Assembly (NCBI RefSeq): GCF_028736175.1
Contig: NZ_CP117880.1
Coordinates: 3,224,001-3,288,000 of the forward strand
Direction of reading: 5' to 3'
Length of the DNA: 64,000 nucleotides
DNA from: Sphingobacterium oryzagri
Lineage (GTDB): Bacteria > Bacteroidota > Bacteroidia > Sphingobacteriales > Sphingobacteriaceae
Shown piece after piece: positions 24,619-32,586 of this stretch. Position numbers and translations under genes: made by a program. Position 1 is the stretch's first letter. Each line of letters begins with the position of its first letter. The notes beneath the pieces were generated by a model that was given only the letters and a program-made list of their open reading frames with translations, ran no database searches and was not told where the DNA came from.

Positions 24619-25626
24619 ATGAAAAGACGCGATTTTATGAAAAGCACCTTGGGCGGCGCCCTGGGTGCTAGCCTTTCAGGCGTGCCTCTTGCCGCGCTGG
24701 CGGGCACAGCGACCACACATATTGAAAGCGAAGATATCAATAGCCGGTCTTCGTTAAAAGATGATTACGATCTTCATTTCCTAGCCGTGGGTGATTGGGG
24801 GCGCAACGGCGCCGACCATCAAGTACAAGTTGCTCAGCAAATGGGACGCTGGGCGAGCGAAAATCCCAATGATTTTATAATTTCCACGGGCGATAATTTT
24901 TACCCTTCCGGGGTTGTGAGTGAGCATGACCCTTTGTGGCATTACTCCTTTGAAAATATCTACACTGATTTTTCATTACAGTGGGACTGGTACCCCATCT
25001 TAGGCAATCACGATTACAAATCTGATCCAGACGCGCAGGTGCGGTACAGCAACATCAGTCGGCGCTGGAAAATGCCTGCCCGCTACTACAGCAAAACATT
25101 TAAGCTACGAGAAGGCGCTGAGGTGTTAATGGCCTTTATCGATACCAATCCGCTTATTCCGGAATTTTATCAAAATAAAGAGTACGGTCCGCATGTCACC
25201 GGTCAGCAACCAGAAAAACAGCTGGTCTGGCTAGACAATCTCCTCGCGACATCCAACGCTACCTGGAAAATTGTTGTTGGGCATCACCCGATATACACAG
25301 CAGGTCCGCGCACAGAAAATTACGACACGTTGGCCGTACGCAAGGTGCTTGAACCTATTTTAGAAAAACACAAAATTCCATTGTACTTATCTGGACATGA
25401 GCATTCCATGCAACACCTGAAAGTAGCAAATAAATCCTTCCACCAGCTTATTTCTGGTAGCGGCTCTGAGATTACGCCTGTTAAGCAAGGACTTCCCTAT
25501 TCCAAATTTGAAGCATCTACATACGGGTTTATGTATTTCGCTGTGAAGGCCGACCTACTCCGCGTCCTTTGTATAGACCATGAAGGGAAAATCGTCTACA
25601 ATACCACTATCACACCGCAAGCTTAG
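24619..25626 (+). CDS. Tat-exported metallophosphoesterase, purple-acid-phosphatase-like
   Basis: A 335-residue secreted phosphatase. The N-terminus MKRRDFMKSTLGGALGASLS carries the twin-arginine motif RRDFMK, so export folded through Tat is expected. The metal-binding blocks of the calcineurin-like fold are all present: GDWG at 58-61, GDNFYPSG from 91, GNHDY at 129-133, VGHHPIYTAG from 220 and SGHEHSMQH from 258. Order and spacing resemble tartrate-resistant (type 5) purple acid phosphatases, including the Tyr in GDNFYPSG and GNHDY. It is the last gene of the FecR-SusC-SusD operon (6-base gap), so it probably dephosphorylates what the SusCD pair captures or delivers. Confidence 0.93.
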   Translation: MKRRDFMKSTLGGALGASLSGVPLAALAGTATTHIESEDINSRSSLKDDYDLHFLAVGDWGRNGADHQVQVAQQMGRWASENPNDFIISTGDNFYPSGVVSEHDPLWHYSFENIYTDFSLQWDWYPILGNHDYKSDPDAQVRYSNISRRWKMPARYYSKTFKLREGAEVLMAFIDTNPLIPEFYQNKEYGPHVTGQQPEKQLVWLDNLLATSNATWKIVVGHHPIYTAGPRTENYDTLAVRKVLEPILEKHKIPLYLSGHEHSMQHLKVANKSFHQLISGSGSEITPVKQGLPYSKFEASTYGFMYFAVKADLLRVLCIDHEGKIVYNTTITPQA

Positions 25627-25633
25627 CTTGCTA

Positions 25634-25664
25634 GCGTTCGTTCGGGCATGGCCCGAACGAACGC
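25634..25664. terminator. Perfect hairpin closing the locus-1 operon
   Basis: GCGTTCGTTCGGGC (25634-25647) pairs over 14 bp with GCCCGAACGAACGC (25651-25664) around a 3-base loop, 8 bases past the phosphatase stop and between convergent genes. No U-tract on either strand, but the stem is very stable. Confidence 0.7.
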
Positions 25665-25699
25665 ATCGTGACTTTATGAAAGCTAATAATAACGGAAAA

Positions 25700-26176
25700 T
25701 TAACGCGCCAAAAACTTCGTCAACTCTCCCGATTCGGCAATCTCTTTCAACGCGCGATTTCGTTGTCGCAGCAAACCTCGCATGTATCTTTTCAGCAGCA
25801 GTGCGGCGACCAGCCGCCCCAGCCATCCGTAGGGCGCTTCAAAGCGAAAAACATCCCGCATCAACGTGCCGTTATGTTGTGCCTGAAAGAAGTGTTGATG
25901 TTTCATTGATTTAAAATCGCCTTTCAGCATGACATCCGTAAAGTGGTGCGGGCGCTCCATTTTACTAATTTTCACTTGTAGCGTGCGGTACCGTCCAAAA
26001 TGCCGCGCACGCCAGGTTACCGTTTCGCCAAGTCCGATCAATCCTGCTTTTACGCCAGCAATCGCTTCCTCCTGCGTATCCATTACCGAATACTTGTGTA
26101 AGTCGATACTACGAGCCAGATCAAAGACCACATCTACCGGTGCTTCGATCCATGTATCCAAAGTAATCGTCGGCAT
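25700..26176 (-). CDS. SRPBCC (START-like) family protein
   Basis: A 158-residue cytoplasmic protein with a single SRPBCC fold, a deep hydrophobic ligand pocket. The first strand is TITLDTWIEAPVDVVFDLARSIDLH, followed by GLGETVTWRARHFGRYRTLQVKISKMERPHHFTDVMLKGDF, then a strand pair with MRDVFRFEAPYGWLGRLVAA and the long C-terminal helix. Ligand unknown. It starts 6 bases after the glutathione peroxidase gene's stop, so the two form an operon. Confidence 0.88.
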   Translation of the reverse strand: MPTITLDTWIEAPVDVVFDLARSIDLHKYSVMDTQEEAIAGVKAGLIGLGETVTWRARHFGRYRTLQVKISKMERPHHFTDVMLKGDFKSMKHQHFFQAQHNGTLMRDVFRFEAPYGWLGRLVAALLLKRYMRGLLRQRNRALKEIAESGELTKFLAR

Positions 26177-26182
26177 CGTAAA

Positions 26183-26677
26183 CTAGGCTAAAAGTTTTTC
26201 GATCGCAGCCACGAGTGCTTCCGGCTTCGTGATCGGTGCGAAGCGCTTTACAGGCTTACCATTTGTATCAACGAGAAACTTCGTGAAATTCCATTTAATA
26301 CGCGCACCTAAAAATCCGCCGCATTCTTTTTTTAGGTATTTGAAGATGGGATGCGTATGCGCACCATTTACATCACATTTTTCGGTCAGCTGAAAGGTTA
26401 CCCCATGATTTATCCGGCAAGTTTCCTCCATGCTATCGTTAGTTTCCGGTTCCTGTCCGGCAAACTGATCGCAAGGAAAACCGAGCACCACCAATCCCCT
26501 ATCTCGATATGTCTGGTGAAGTTGCTCCAATCCGTCAAACTGCGGAGCCAAGCCACAACGTGTCGCCGTATTAACAATAAGCAGCACCTTGCCTTCGTAA
26601 TCGCGCATGGCTATTTCCTTTCCCGCGGGTGTTTTTGCCGTAAGCTCGTAAAATGGTATGGTTGTTCCAGTTTTCAT
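26183..26677 (-). CDS. Glutathione peroxidase family thiol peroxidase
   Basis: A 164-residue cytoplasmic peroxidase. The catalytic tetrad is visible: Cys41 in NTATRCGLAPQ (Cys, not selenocysteine), Gln75 in FPCDQFAGQEP, and Trp130-Asn131 in IKWNFTKFLVD. A second cysteine at 88 (MEETCRINHGV) could act as resolving Cys, as in thioredoxin-dependent members of the family, which is the likely mode in Bacteroidota lacking abundant glutathione. First gene of a two-gene unit with the SRPBCC protein. Confidence 0.94.
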   Translation of the reverse strand: MKTGTTIPFYELTAKTPAGKEIAMRDYEGKVLLIVNTATRCGLAPQFDGLEQLHQTYRDRGLVVLGFPCDQFAGQEPETNDSMEETCRINHGVTFQLTEKCDVNGAHTHPIFKYLKKECGGFLGARIKWNFTKFLVDTNGKPVKRFAPITKPEALVAAIEKLLA

Positions 26678-26847
26678 CGTATGAACGTTTGCTCAAATAT
26701 ACCGATTACAGGCTGTATTCAAGCTGCGGGAAGCCATTAAAATAAAAGCAAGTTAGCTGTCATAGTTTGCTAAAATCTGGATCTTGTGCGCTCTAACACC
26801 TATTATCTTAGTTATTCAACGAAAATCATTATTTTATTTATTTCACT

Positions 26848-26880
26848 TTACTTCCTTTTGGCCTTCAAAACAAAGTCTAC
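26848..26880 (-). repeat. Inverted fragment of the array repeat
   Basis: CTTCCTTTTGGCCTTCAAAA here is exactly the reverse complement of a 20-base segment of array unit 5 (about 12783-12802). It lies upstream of the 114-bp direct repeats, in a gap with no supported gene. Confidence 0.6.
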
Positions 26881-26913
26881 GTCGCGGAAGGGAACAGAAA
26901 AGCAGTCTCGGTA

Positions 26914-27159
26914 GAAAACAAAACCATTCGCCTACTCCATGGATTGACCATAATCAAATCTCCATCATAACTTAATTAAAGATCGCTTTGGCTAGGACCT
27001 CGCGATGACGACGTTTGCGCTATCTGCATGCATACCGCAAAGAAGGAAAACAAAACCATTCGCCTACTCCATGAATTCACCATACTCAAATGTCCATCAT
27101 AACGTAGTTAAAGATCGCTTCGGCTAAGACCTCGCGATGACGACGTTTGCGCTATTTGC
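26914..27159. repeat. Two direct copies of a 114-bp intergenic repeat
   Basis: Copy A 26914-27027 and copy B 27046-27159, same length, nine mismatches by my alignment, 18 bases apart. Each starts GAAAACAAAACCATTCGCC and ends near GACGACGTTTGCGCTAT, with AAGATCGCTT and CCTCGCGATGACG in between. The latter words are typical of dispersed intergenic repeats in this phylum. No open frame of note. Confidence 0.82.
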
Positions 27160-27174
27160 GTGATACAACAAAAG

Positions 27175-27250
27175 ACGTTAAGCACCTCGACAAATCGCCT
27201 CAATGAAACAACAGGCTTTTGTTTTCTTGTGGTTCTCAAAAGAGAATCAC
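27175..27250 (-). repeat. Inverted, diverged relative of the array repeat
   Basis: Read on the minus strand this gives a stem-loop followed by CAAAAGCCTGTTGTTTCAT, TGAGGCGATTTGTCG, matching the hairpin-plus-tail core of the tandem array at 10769-12950. The stem here is GTGGTTCTC (27229-27237) with GAGAATCAC (27242-27250), different in sequence from the array stems and including one G-U pair. Confidence 0.7.
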
Positions 27251-27275
27251 CATTCGGAATTACTGATCCGCAATT

Positions 27276-27515
27276 TTACTTTTCTCCCCGATCGCTTTCG
27301 GCAGCCTCGGTTTTCGGCTCATGTTGTGCAGTAGCCTTATTAATTTGATCGTTTACTTCTTTCTTAATTCCTTCTGAGGCATCCTTAAATTCGCGAATGC
27401 CTTTTCCCAACCCACGCGCCATCTCCGGCAGCTTTTTTCCACCAAATAACAAGAGAATCATCACCAAGATAAGGATCATTTCCTGTGTACCGATATTCAT
27501 AAATGCTAATGTCAT
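27276..27515 (-). CDS. tatA: Sec-independent translocase subunit TatA/TatE
   Basis: A 79-residue inner-membrane protein of the twin-arginine translocase. A short N-terminus leads to the single helix IGTQEMILILVMILLLFGGKK, the hinge LPEMARGLGKGIREFKDA (the F-G-x-x-K-x-P-E hallmark) and a charged C-terminal tail. Starts at 27515 (ATG), 27500 (ATG) and 27518 (GTG) are all possible; 27515 gives the MTLAFMNIG opening usual in relatives. It stands alone, without tatC. It lies 1.6 kb from a Tat-dependent phosphatase gene. Confidence 0.93.
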   Translation of the reverse strand: MTLAFMNIGTQEMILILVMILLLFGGKKLPEMARGLGKGIREFKDASEGIKKEVNDQINKATAQHEPKTEAAESDRGEK

Positions 27516-27728
27516 CACTTTATAAATTATTTATTACGGTACAAATATGAAACAAAAATTGCCGATGCCTGTACGTTCAAAACAGATCTCATCCAATTCT
27601 AATCTACCTAACATCATTATCTAATTTTAGCATACACCGCCATCTCGTTGTCCTTCTCAGAAAAAAATAAAATAATTACTAAGATTTGCCAATAGCTATC
27701 GTTATAGTCGTAATAACCAAGTAAACTT

Positions 27729-28916
27729 ATGCATAGCCCTGAGGAAATAGCTAACCTATTCAAGCGCTACCTGGATGGAACCCTCACTTCGCAAGAAGAG
27801 GTTCATCTGGAGCAATGGCGACGTGAAAATGAGAGCAACCAAGCACTCTACGACCGCATTACGCAACGAGAAGACGTATTTGAAGATGCCTTGGTCTGGA
27901 TCGCACTTCAACAAGACGAAGCAACGCAACAACAACAAGATCTTCACAACCGCACCTTTGCCAAACTTCAGCAACAGGCGCATCGCCATGGCCGCCTACG
28001 ACGACTCTTTGTCCGCGGCTTAGCGGCAGCACTGGTGCTGCTAAGCGGTATTTTTGGCTACTATCAGCTTCAAAAAAAAGAACCAACACCTGTAGAATCT
28101 CTATTGGCCGATGTTTCACCCGGAAACAACAAAGCCGAATTGCAACTTTCTAATGGCAAAAAAATAATGCTCCGATCAGATAAAGACGGTATCGTACTTT
28201 CGGAAGATATTCGTTATGCCGATGGTACGGCGCTTTGGGATATGGAGCAAGCAGATATGAGCCAAACCATGGCGACGATCTCTGTACCCAAAGGCGGTAA
28301 ATATAAGGTCGTACTTTCCGATGGAACCCGCGTTTGGCTCAATGCCGACTCTAAGCTTCATTATCCGCTCGCATTTGCTAACGATAGGCGGCGTGTACAA
28401 CTTGACGGTGAAGCTTATTTTGAGGTTACCCAAAAGCTTCATAACAACCGGTCCATTCCATTTGAGGTAGACAGTCGCGACCAGAAAATCAGGGTTACCG
28501 GCACCGCTTTCAATATCGCCGCGTATCCCGACGAAGCACAGGCGATTACTACGCTTGTCGAAGGGTCGGTTAACATTGTCACACCGACACAAATAATCCG
28601 GCTTCAGCCCGGTGAACAAACCATTAATCAAGCCGGCCAGCTAGTGAAAAAGGCGGTTGATGTCCTTCCATTTATCGCTTGGAAAGACGACAAGTTTATA
28701 CTGCAAGACACCGAGCTGCGTGACCTGATGCGGCAGGTAGCCCGCTGGTATGATTTAGAGGTAAGCTATGCAACATCCGGTGCTCCGACGTATTTCTATG
28801 GTGAGATCAGCCGCAATAAAAATCTTACAGAGCTTCTCCATATTTTAGAAAAAAGCGGAATCAAGTTTCAGCTTCGCAAACGTGGCGAAAGCGTACAACT
28901 AAAAGTTATCCAATAA
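27729..28916 (+). CDS. FecR family anti-sigma factor, locus 2
   Basis: A 395-residue inner-membrane regulator. The cytoplasmic arm (about 1-90) begins SPEEIANLFKRYLDGTLTSQEE; the membrane helix is GLAAALVLLSGIFGYYQL (about 99-116). The FecR domain (about 180-275) carries VPKGGKYKVVLSDGTRVWLN and LDGEAYFEVTQ. The DUF4974 region (about 318-392) includes DTELRDLMRQVARWYDLEVSY. No sigma gene precedes it; the nearest ECF gene is at 35306, beyond the SusCD genes. A 43-codon frame and 179 bases separate it from susC. Confidence 0.93.
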   Translation: MHSPEEIANLFKRYLDGTLTSQEEVHLEQWRRENESNQALYDRITQREDVFEDALVWIALQQDEATQQQQDLHNRTFAKLQQQAHRHGRLRRLFVRGLAAALVLLSGIFGYYQLQKKEPTPVESLLADVSPGNNKAELQLSNGKKIMLRSDKDGIVLSEDIRYADGTALWDMEQADMSQTMATISVPKGGKYKVVLSDGTRVWLNADSKLHYPLAFANDRRRVQLDGEAYFEVTQKLHNNRSIPFEVDSRDQKIRVTGTAFNIAAYPDEAQAITTLVEGSVNIVTPTQIIRLQPGEQTINQAGQLVKKAVDVLPFIAWKDDKFILQDTELRDLMRQVARWYDLEVSYATSGAPTYFYGEISRNKNLTELLHILEKSGIKFQLRKRGESVQLKVIQ

Positions 28917-28919
28917 TAA

Positions 28920-29051
28920 ATGAAAACTAAATATTATGAAAACAACCATCCATCTACGGCCAACCTAGGTCTCATCCCAAAACAGAAAACCGAACAAAGG
29001 TCTCGTACACCTCGGTTCGGCACATTCTGGAAGGCTGCGAAAAGCGCATAA
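28920..29051 (+). CDS. Possible 43-residue small protein between fecR and susC
   Basis: An ATG 4 bases after the fecR stop opens a 43-codon frame ending at 29051. The product begins MKTKYYENNHPSTANLG and ends FGTFWKAAKSA; it is basic (many Lys/Arg), without signal peptide or membrane helix. Position immediately behind fecR and before susC suggests it could be translated from the same message. Evidence is position and a clean start only; it could equally be leader sequence of the susC message. Confidence 0.33.
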   Translation: MKTKYYENNHPSTANLGLIPKQKTEQRSRTPRFGTFWKAAKSA

Positions 29052-29095
29052 CAAACGAAACACTTATTCATCAACTAGCCAAATTGTACAAAAAT

Positions 29096-32000
29096 ATGAT
29101 TTTTATACAACAGATCGATCATGGGCGATTATTTGCCCGATCTACCATAAAACACTGGGTAATCACTATGAAATTAACCATTCTCTTGATCTTGCTGAGC
29201 GTATTCAAGCTCGCAGCAAGTGGATTTGCACAACCCATATCACTAAAGACTGTCAACACCCCTTTGGTAGAAATTATGCAGGCGGTGCAAAAACAAAGCG
29301 GCATGCCCTACCTTCTCAACGGTCGGGATATTGCCCAACTAAAGTTAAGTGCAGACATCAAACAGCAACCTTTAGAAAGTGCGCTTAGGTTACTTTTTGC
29401 CGGACAGCCCATCGCCTGGGAAATCTCCGAGGGCACCATCATTCTGCGGCATAACAGCGCAGCGGCAGCAAAAACAACGGCCTTAAAAAGCGTGGTGCGA
29501 CAGCGAGCACTACGTGGCATTGTTACCGATGAGCAAGGATCGCCGATCCAAGGTGCTTCGGTGAAGCTGGCAGGTACAACCGTAGGAACCACAACCGATG
29601 GGGAAGGACAGTTTTCTATAAACGTCCCGTCTTCATCCGGCAACCTACAAGTGAGCTACGTCGGCTTCTTAACCACAGAAATTCCAATAAAAAATCAGGA
29701 AAATCTGCGCATTGTCTTAAAGGCAAGCCTTGGCGATCTTGATGAAGTGGTGGTGGTGGGCTACGGCACGCAAAAAAAGAAGCTGACCACCGGTGCCAGC
29801 ATACAAATTAAGGGAGATGAGCTTCAAAAACTCAGTACCCCGAGTATTTTAGAAGCTATGCAGAGCCAATCGCCCGGTGTGCAGATTACCCAAAATTCGG
29901 GTATGCCTGGCGAAAGCTTTAAAGTCACCATCCGCGGACTGGGTACGATTAACAACTCCTCGCCGCTATACGTCATCGATGGCGTACCGGGTGGCGACAT
30001 CAATATGCTTAACCCGTCTGATATCGAAAGTATTGATGTGCTGAAAGATGCCGCATCTGCCGCTATTTACGGCTCACGCGCCGCCAACGGCGTGGTCTTA
30101 GTAACGACGAAACAGGGCAAGGAAGGCAAAATGAGCCTCCACCTGGATAGTTATCTCGGCTTTCAGAATGCTTATAAATTACCGTCATTATTGAATGCAA
30201 AAGAGTATATGGCTATTCAAGACGAGCGACGGTTTAATGAAGGTGCTGCGCCATTCAACTGGGCCGAACTTCTTCCTGTGCAATATGAGCAAATTATGAA
30301 CGGTTCATGGAATGGCACCAATTGGCTGAAAGAAATCCACAACGATAATGCGTTGCTACGTAATACTGCCGTCAATCTGATGGGTGGATCGGAGCAATCG
30401 CGTTTCTCACTAGGCTATTCGATCACCGATCGCGATGGTATTATGGGCGTGCCGGTAGAGCCAAATTTCAAACGCCATACGGGCCGTATCAACTCCGAAC
30501 ATATTTTATTGAAAAATGAGGAGTTTACCATCGTAAAAATTGGCGAAAATGTAAACTATGGTTTTACACAACGTTCCGGTATTGGTATTGGCAATATCTA
30601 CTGGAACGACGTGCATAACATGTTGGTCGGCAACCCGCTGTTGCCTGTTCGCAATGCCAATGGCGGTTATTACGATCAAGCCAGTAAAGTTGCCGACGGC
30701 TGGGTTTTTGATGGCGCAACGGCCAACCCTATCGCCGAGATGGACTATCGACGTGGACAAAACCTAAGCAAAAACCACAATCTCTCCGTTAACGCTTACC
30801 TGGAAATTCAGCCGATCAAAGATCTTGTATTTCGCTCTAATTTCGGTTATCGCTTGGAAGCATCGACCTATCGGCAGTATACGCCAACCTTTGATCTTTC
30901 TACCACAGTGACCAATGCCATTGATGATATCTCCCAAAATCAAGGACAGGGCTACAAGCTTTTATTAGAAAATACATTGAGCTATAAACTGCAACCATTC
31001 AAAACCCATCAAATGGATATGGTTGTTGGTCAATCGATCGAAAAAAACGGATTGGGAGAAGGTTTGAGTGTTGTCACGGCCAATTCGGCCTTTCCCGGTC
31101 AGTGGGATAAAGCCTGGGTAGGCAATGGACAGGGTTATGATGGCTTTATACCTACGGTTGGCGGCTCGCACTGGCCAGAATTTCGCATCGCTTCTTACTT
31201 CGGCCGCCTCAACTATGATATTAATGAAACCTATATGGCTTCTTTGATCTTACGTGCCGACGGCTCGTCAAACTTTGCACGCGGTAAGCGTTGGGGTTAT
31301 TTCCCTTCAGCGTCGGTAGGCTGGATTATGAGTAATGAAGCATTTTTAAAAGGCAATACTACCGTCAATTTCCTGAAACTTCGCGCAAGCTGGGGACAAA
31401 ACGGAAATGCAGACATCACCCCGTTTCAGTACCTGGCCACCGTAGCCATTAACAATCAAAATGGCTATTACTTCAACAACAGCAAAAGCACGTTGATCCG
31501 CGGCGCTTATCCGGAAATTCTGCCCAATCCCGATGTGACCTGGGAAACCTCAGAGCAGCTTAACATAGGTTTAGACTCGCGTTTTGTCAATAACAGACTG
31601 GCGGTCGTTTTCGATTGGTATCGTAAATCAACCATTGACTGGCTGGTGCAAGCGCCCATCCTGGCGATTTACGGCACCTCTGCTCCTTTTATAAATGGTG
31701 GCGATGTGCGCAACCAAGGTATCGAGCTGGGCTTAAATTGGAACGATACTAAAGGAGACTTTCGCTACGGCATCGGTATTAACGGTGCTTACAACCAAAA
31801 TAAGGTTTTGCGCATAGCTAACAGCGAAGGCATTATTCATGGCAATCCTGACGTACTAAGCCAAGGCACCAAAGAAATGTACAGAGCACAGGAAGGTTAT
31901 CCTATTGGTTACTTTTATGGTTTTAAAACCGATGGAATTTTCCAAACACAAGACCAGATTGAAGCCTTACGCGCATCGGGCCATGGCGTGCTTGCCGGCG

Positions 32001-32578
32001 CCCAGCCAGGCGATGTAATTTTTGTAGACAGCAACGGCGATGGCGCGATCACAGATGACGATCGCGGCATGATCGGTAATCCGCACCCCGACTTTAGTGG
32101 CGGACTGAACCTGAGTTTTGGCTATAAGGGCGTTGATCTGGGTATCACGGCCATTGGGTCGTTTGGCCATCAAATCGCCAAGTCATACCGCTCATTTGCC
32201 GATAGTCCGCTGCAAAATTATACCACCGAAATCTTTGAACGCTGGCATGGTGAAGGCACGTCAAACAGGTTGCCACGCTTGACCAGTGGAAGCCATACCA
32301 ACAACCAGTATATCTCTGACATTTACATCGAAGATGGTGATTTTGTTAAGATACAAAACATCACGCTGGGTTATGACCTCAAGCAAATTTGGAAAAAATC
32401 ACCTTTTAGCCAAACGCGGATCTATGCTACCGTGCAAAACCTGTTTACGTTTACAAATTACAGCGGTATGGACCCCGAAATTGGCTACGGTTACGACCAA
32501 TCCTGGGTCACGGGTATAGATCTTGGTTTCTATCCACAACCCCGCACCGTTATGTTTGGTCTAAACCTCAAATTTTAA
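29096..32578 (+). CDS. SusC/RagA family outer-membrane protein with STN domain, locus 2
   Basis: An 1160-residue TonB-linked importer and signal transducer. I prefer the ATG at 29096 over the TTG at 29084; a third ATG at 29168 would begin right at the signal peptide (MKLTILLILLSVFKLAASGFA). Order: signal peptide, STN domain (about 50-115, LVEIMQAVQKQSGMPYLLNG) that contacts FecR, carboxypeptidase-regulatory-like domain (about 135-215), DEVVVVGYGTQKKK, plug (YVIDGVPGGD, IDVLKDAASAAIYGSRAANG), then the barrel to RTVMFGLNLKF. The STN domain fits the adjacent fecR. Substrate not deducible: no enzyme gene lies in this locus. Confidence 0.95.
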   Translation: MIFIQQIDHGRLFARSTIKHWVITMKLTILLILLSVFKLAASGFAQPISLKTVNTPLVEIMQAVQKQSGMPYLLNGRDIAQLKLSADIKQQPLESALRLLFAGQPIAWEISEGTIILRHNSAAAAKTTALKSVVRQRALRGIVTDEQGSPIQGASVKLAGTTVGTTTDGEGQFSINVPSSSGNLQVSYVGFLTTEIPIKNQENLRIVLKASLGDLDEVVVVGYGTQKKKLTTGASIQIKGDELQKLSTPSILEAMQSQSPGVQITQNSGMPGESFKVTIRGLGTINNSSPLYVIDGVPGGDINMLNPSDIESIDVLKDAASAAIYGSRAANGVVLVTTKQGKEGKMSLHLDSYLGFQNAYKLPSLLNAKEYMAIQDERRFNEGAAPFNWAELLPVQYEQIMNGSWNGTNWLKEIHNDNALLRNTAVNLMGGSEQSRFSLGYSITDRDGIMGVPVEPNFKRHTGRINSEHILLKNEEFTIVKIGENVNYGFTQRSGIGIGNIYWNDVHNMLVGNPLLPVRNANGGYYDQASKVADGWVFDGATANPIAEMDYRRGQNLSKNHNLSVNAYLEIQPIKDLVFRSNFGYRLEASTYRQYTPTFDLSTTVTNAIDDISQNQGQGYKLLLENTLSYKLQPFKTHQMDMVVGQSIEKNGLGEGLSVVTANSAFPGQWDKAWVGNGQGYDGFIPTVGGSHWPEFRIASYFGRLNYDINETYMASLILRADGSSNFARGKRWGYFPSASVGWIMSNEAFLKGNTTVNFLKLRASWGQNGNADITPFQYLATVAINNQNGYYFNNSKSTLIRGAYPEILPNPDVTWETSEQLNIGLDSRFVNNRLAVVFDWYRKSTIDWLVQAPILAIYGTSAPFINGGDVRNQGIELGLNWNDTKGDFRYGIGINGAYNQNKVLRIANSEGIIHGNPDVLSQGTKEMYRAQEGYPIGYFYGFKTDGIFQTQDQIEALRASGHGVLAGAQPGDVIFVDSNGDGAITDDDRGMIGNPHPDFSGGLNLSFGYKGVDLGITAIGSFGHQIAKSYRSFADSPLQNYTTEIFERWHGEGTSNRLPRLTSGSHTNNQYISDIYIEDGDFVKIQNITLGYDLKQIWKKSPFSQTRIYATVQNLFTFTNYSGMDPEIGYGYDQSWVTGIDLGFYPQPRTVMFGLNLKF

Positions 32579-32586
32579 TCTACGCC

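Noticed and set aside
26784..26975. 63-codon plus-strand frame
   Set aside because: Lies across the degenerate intergenic repeats.
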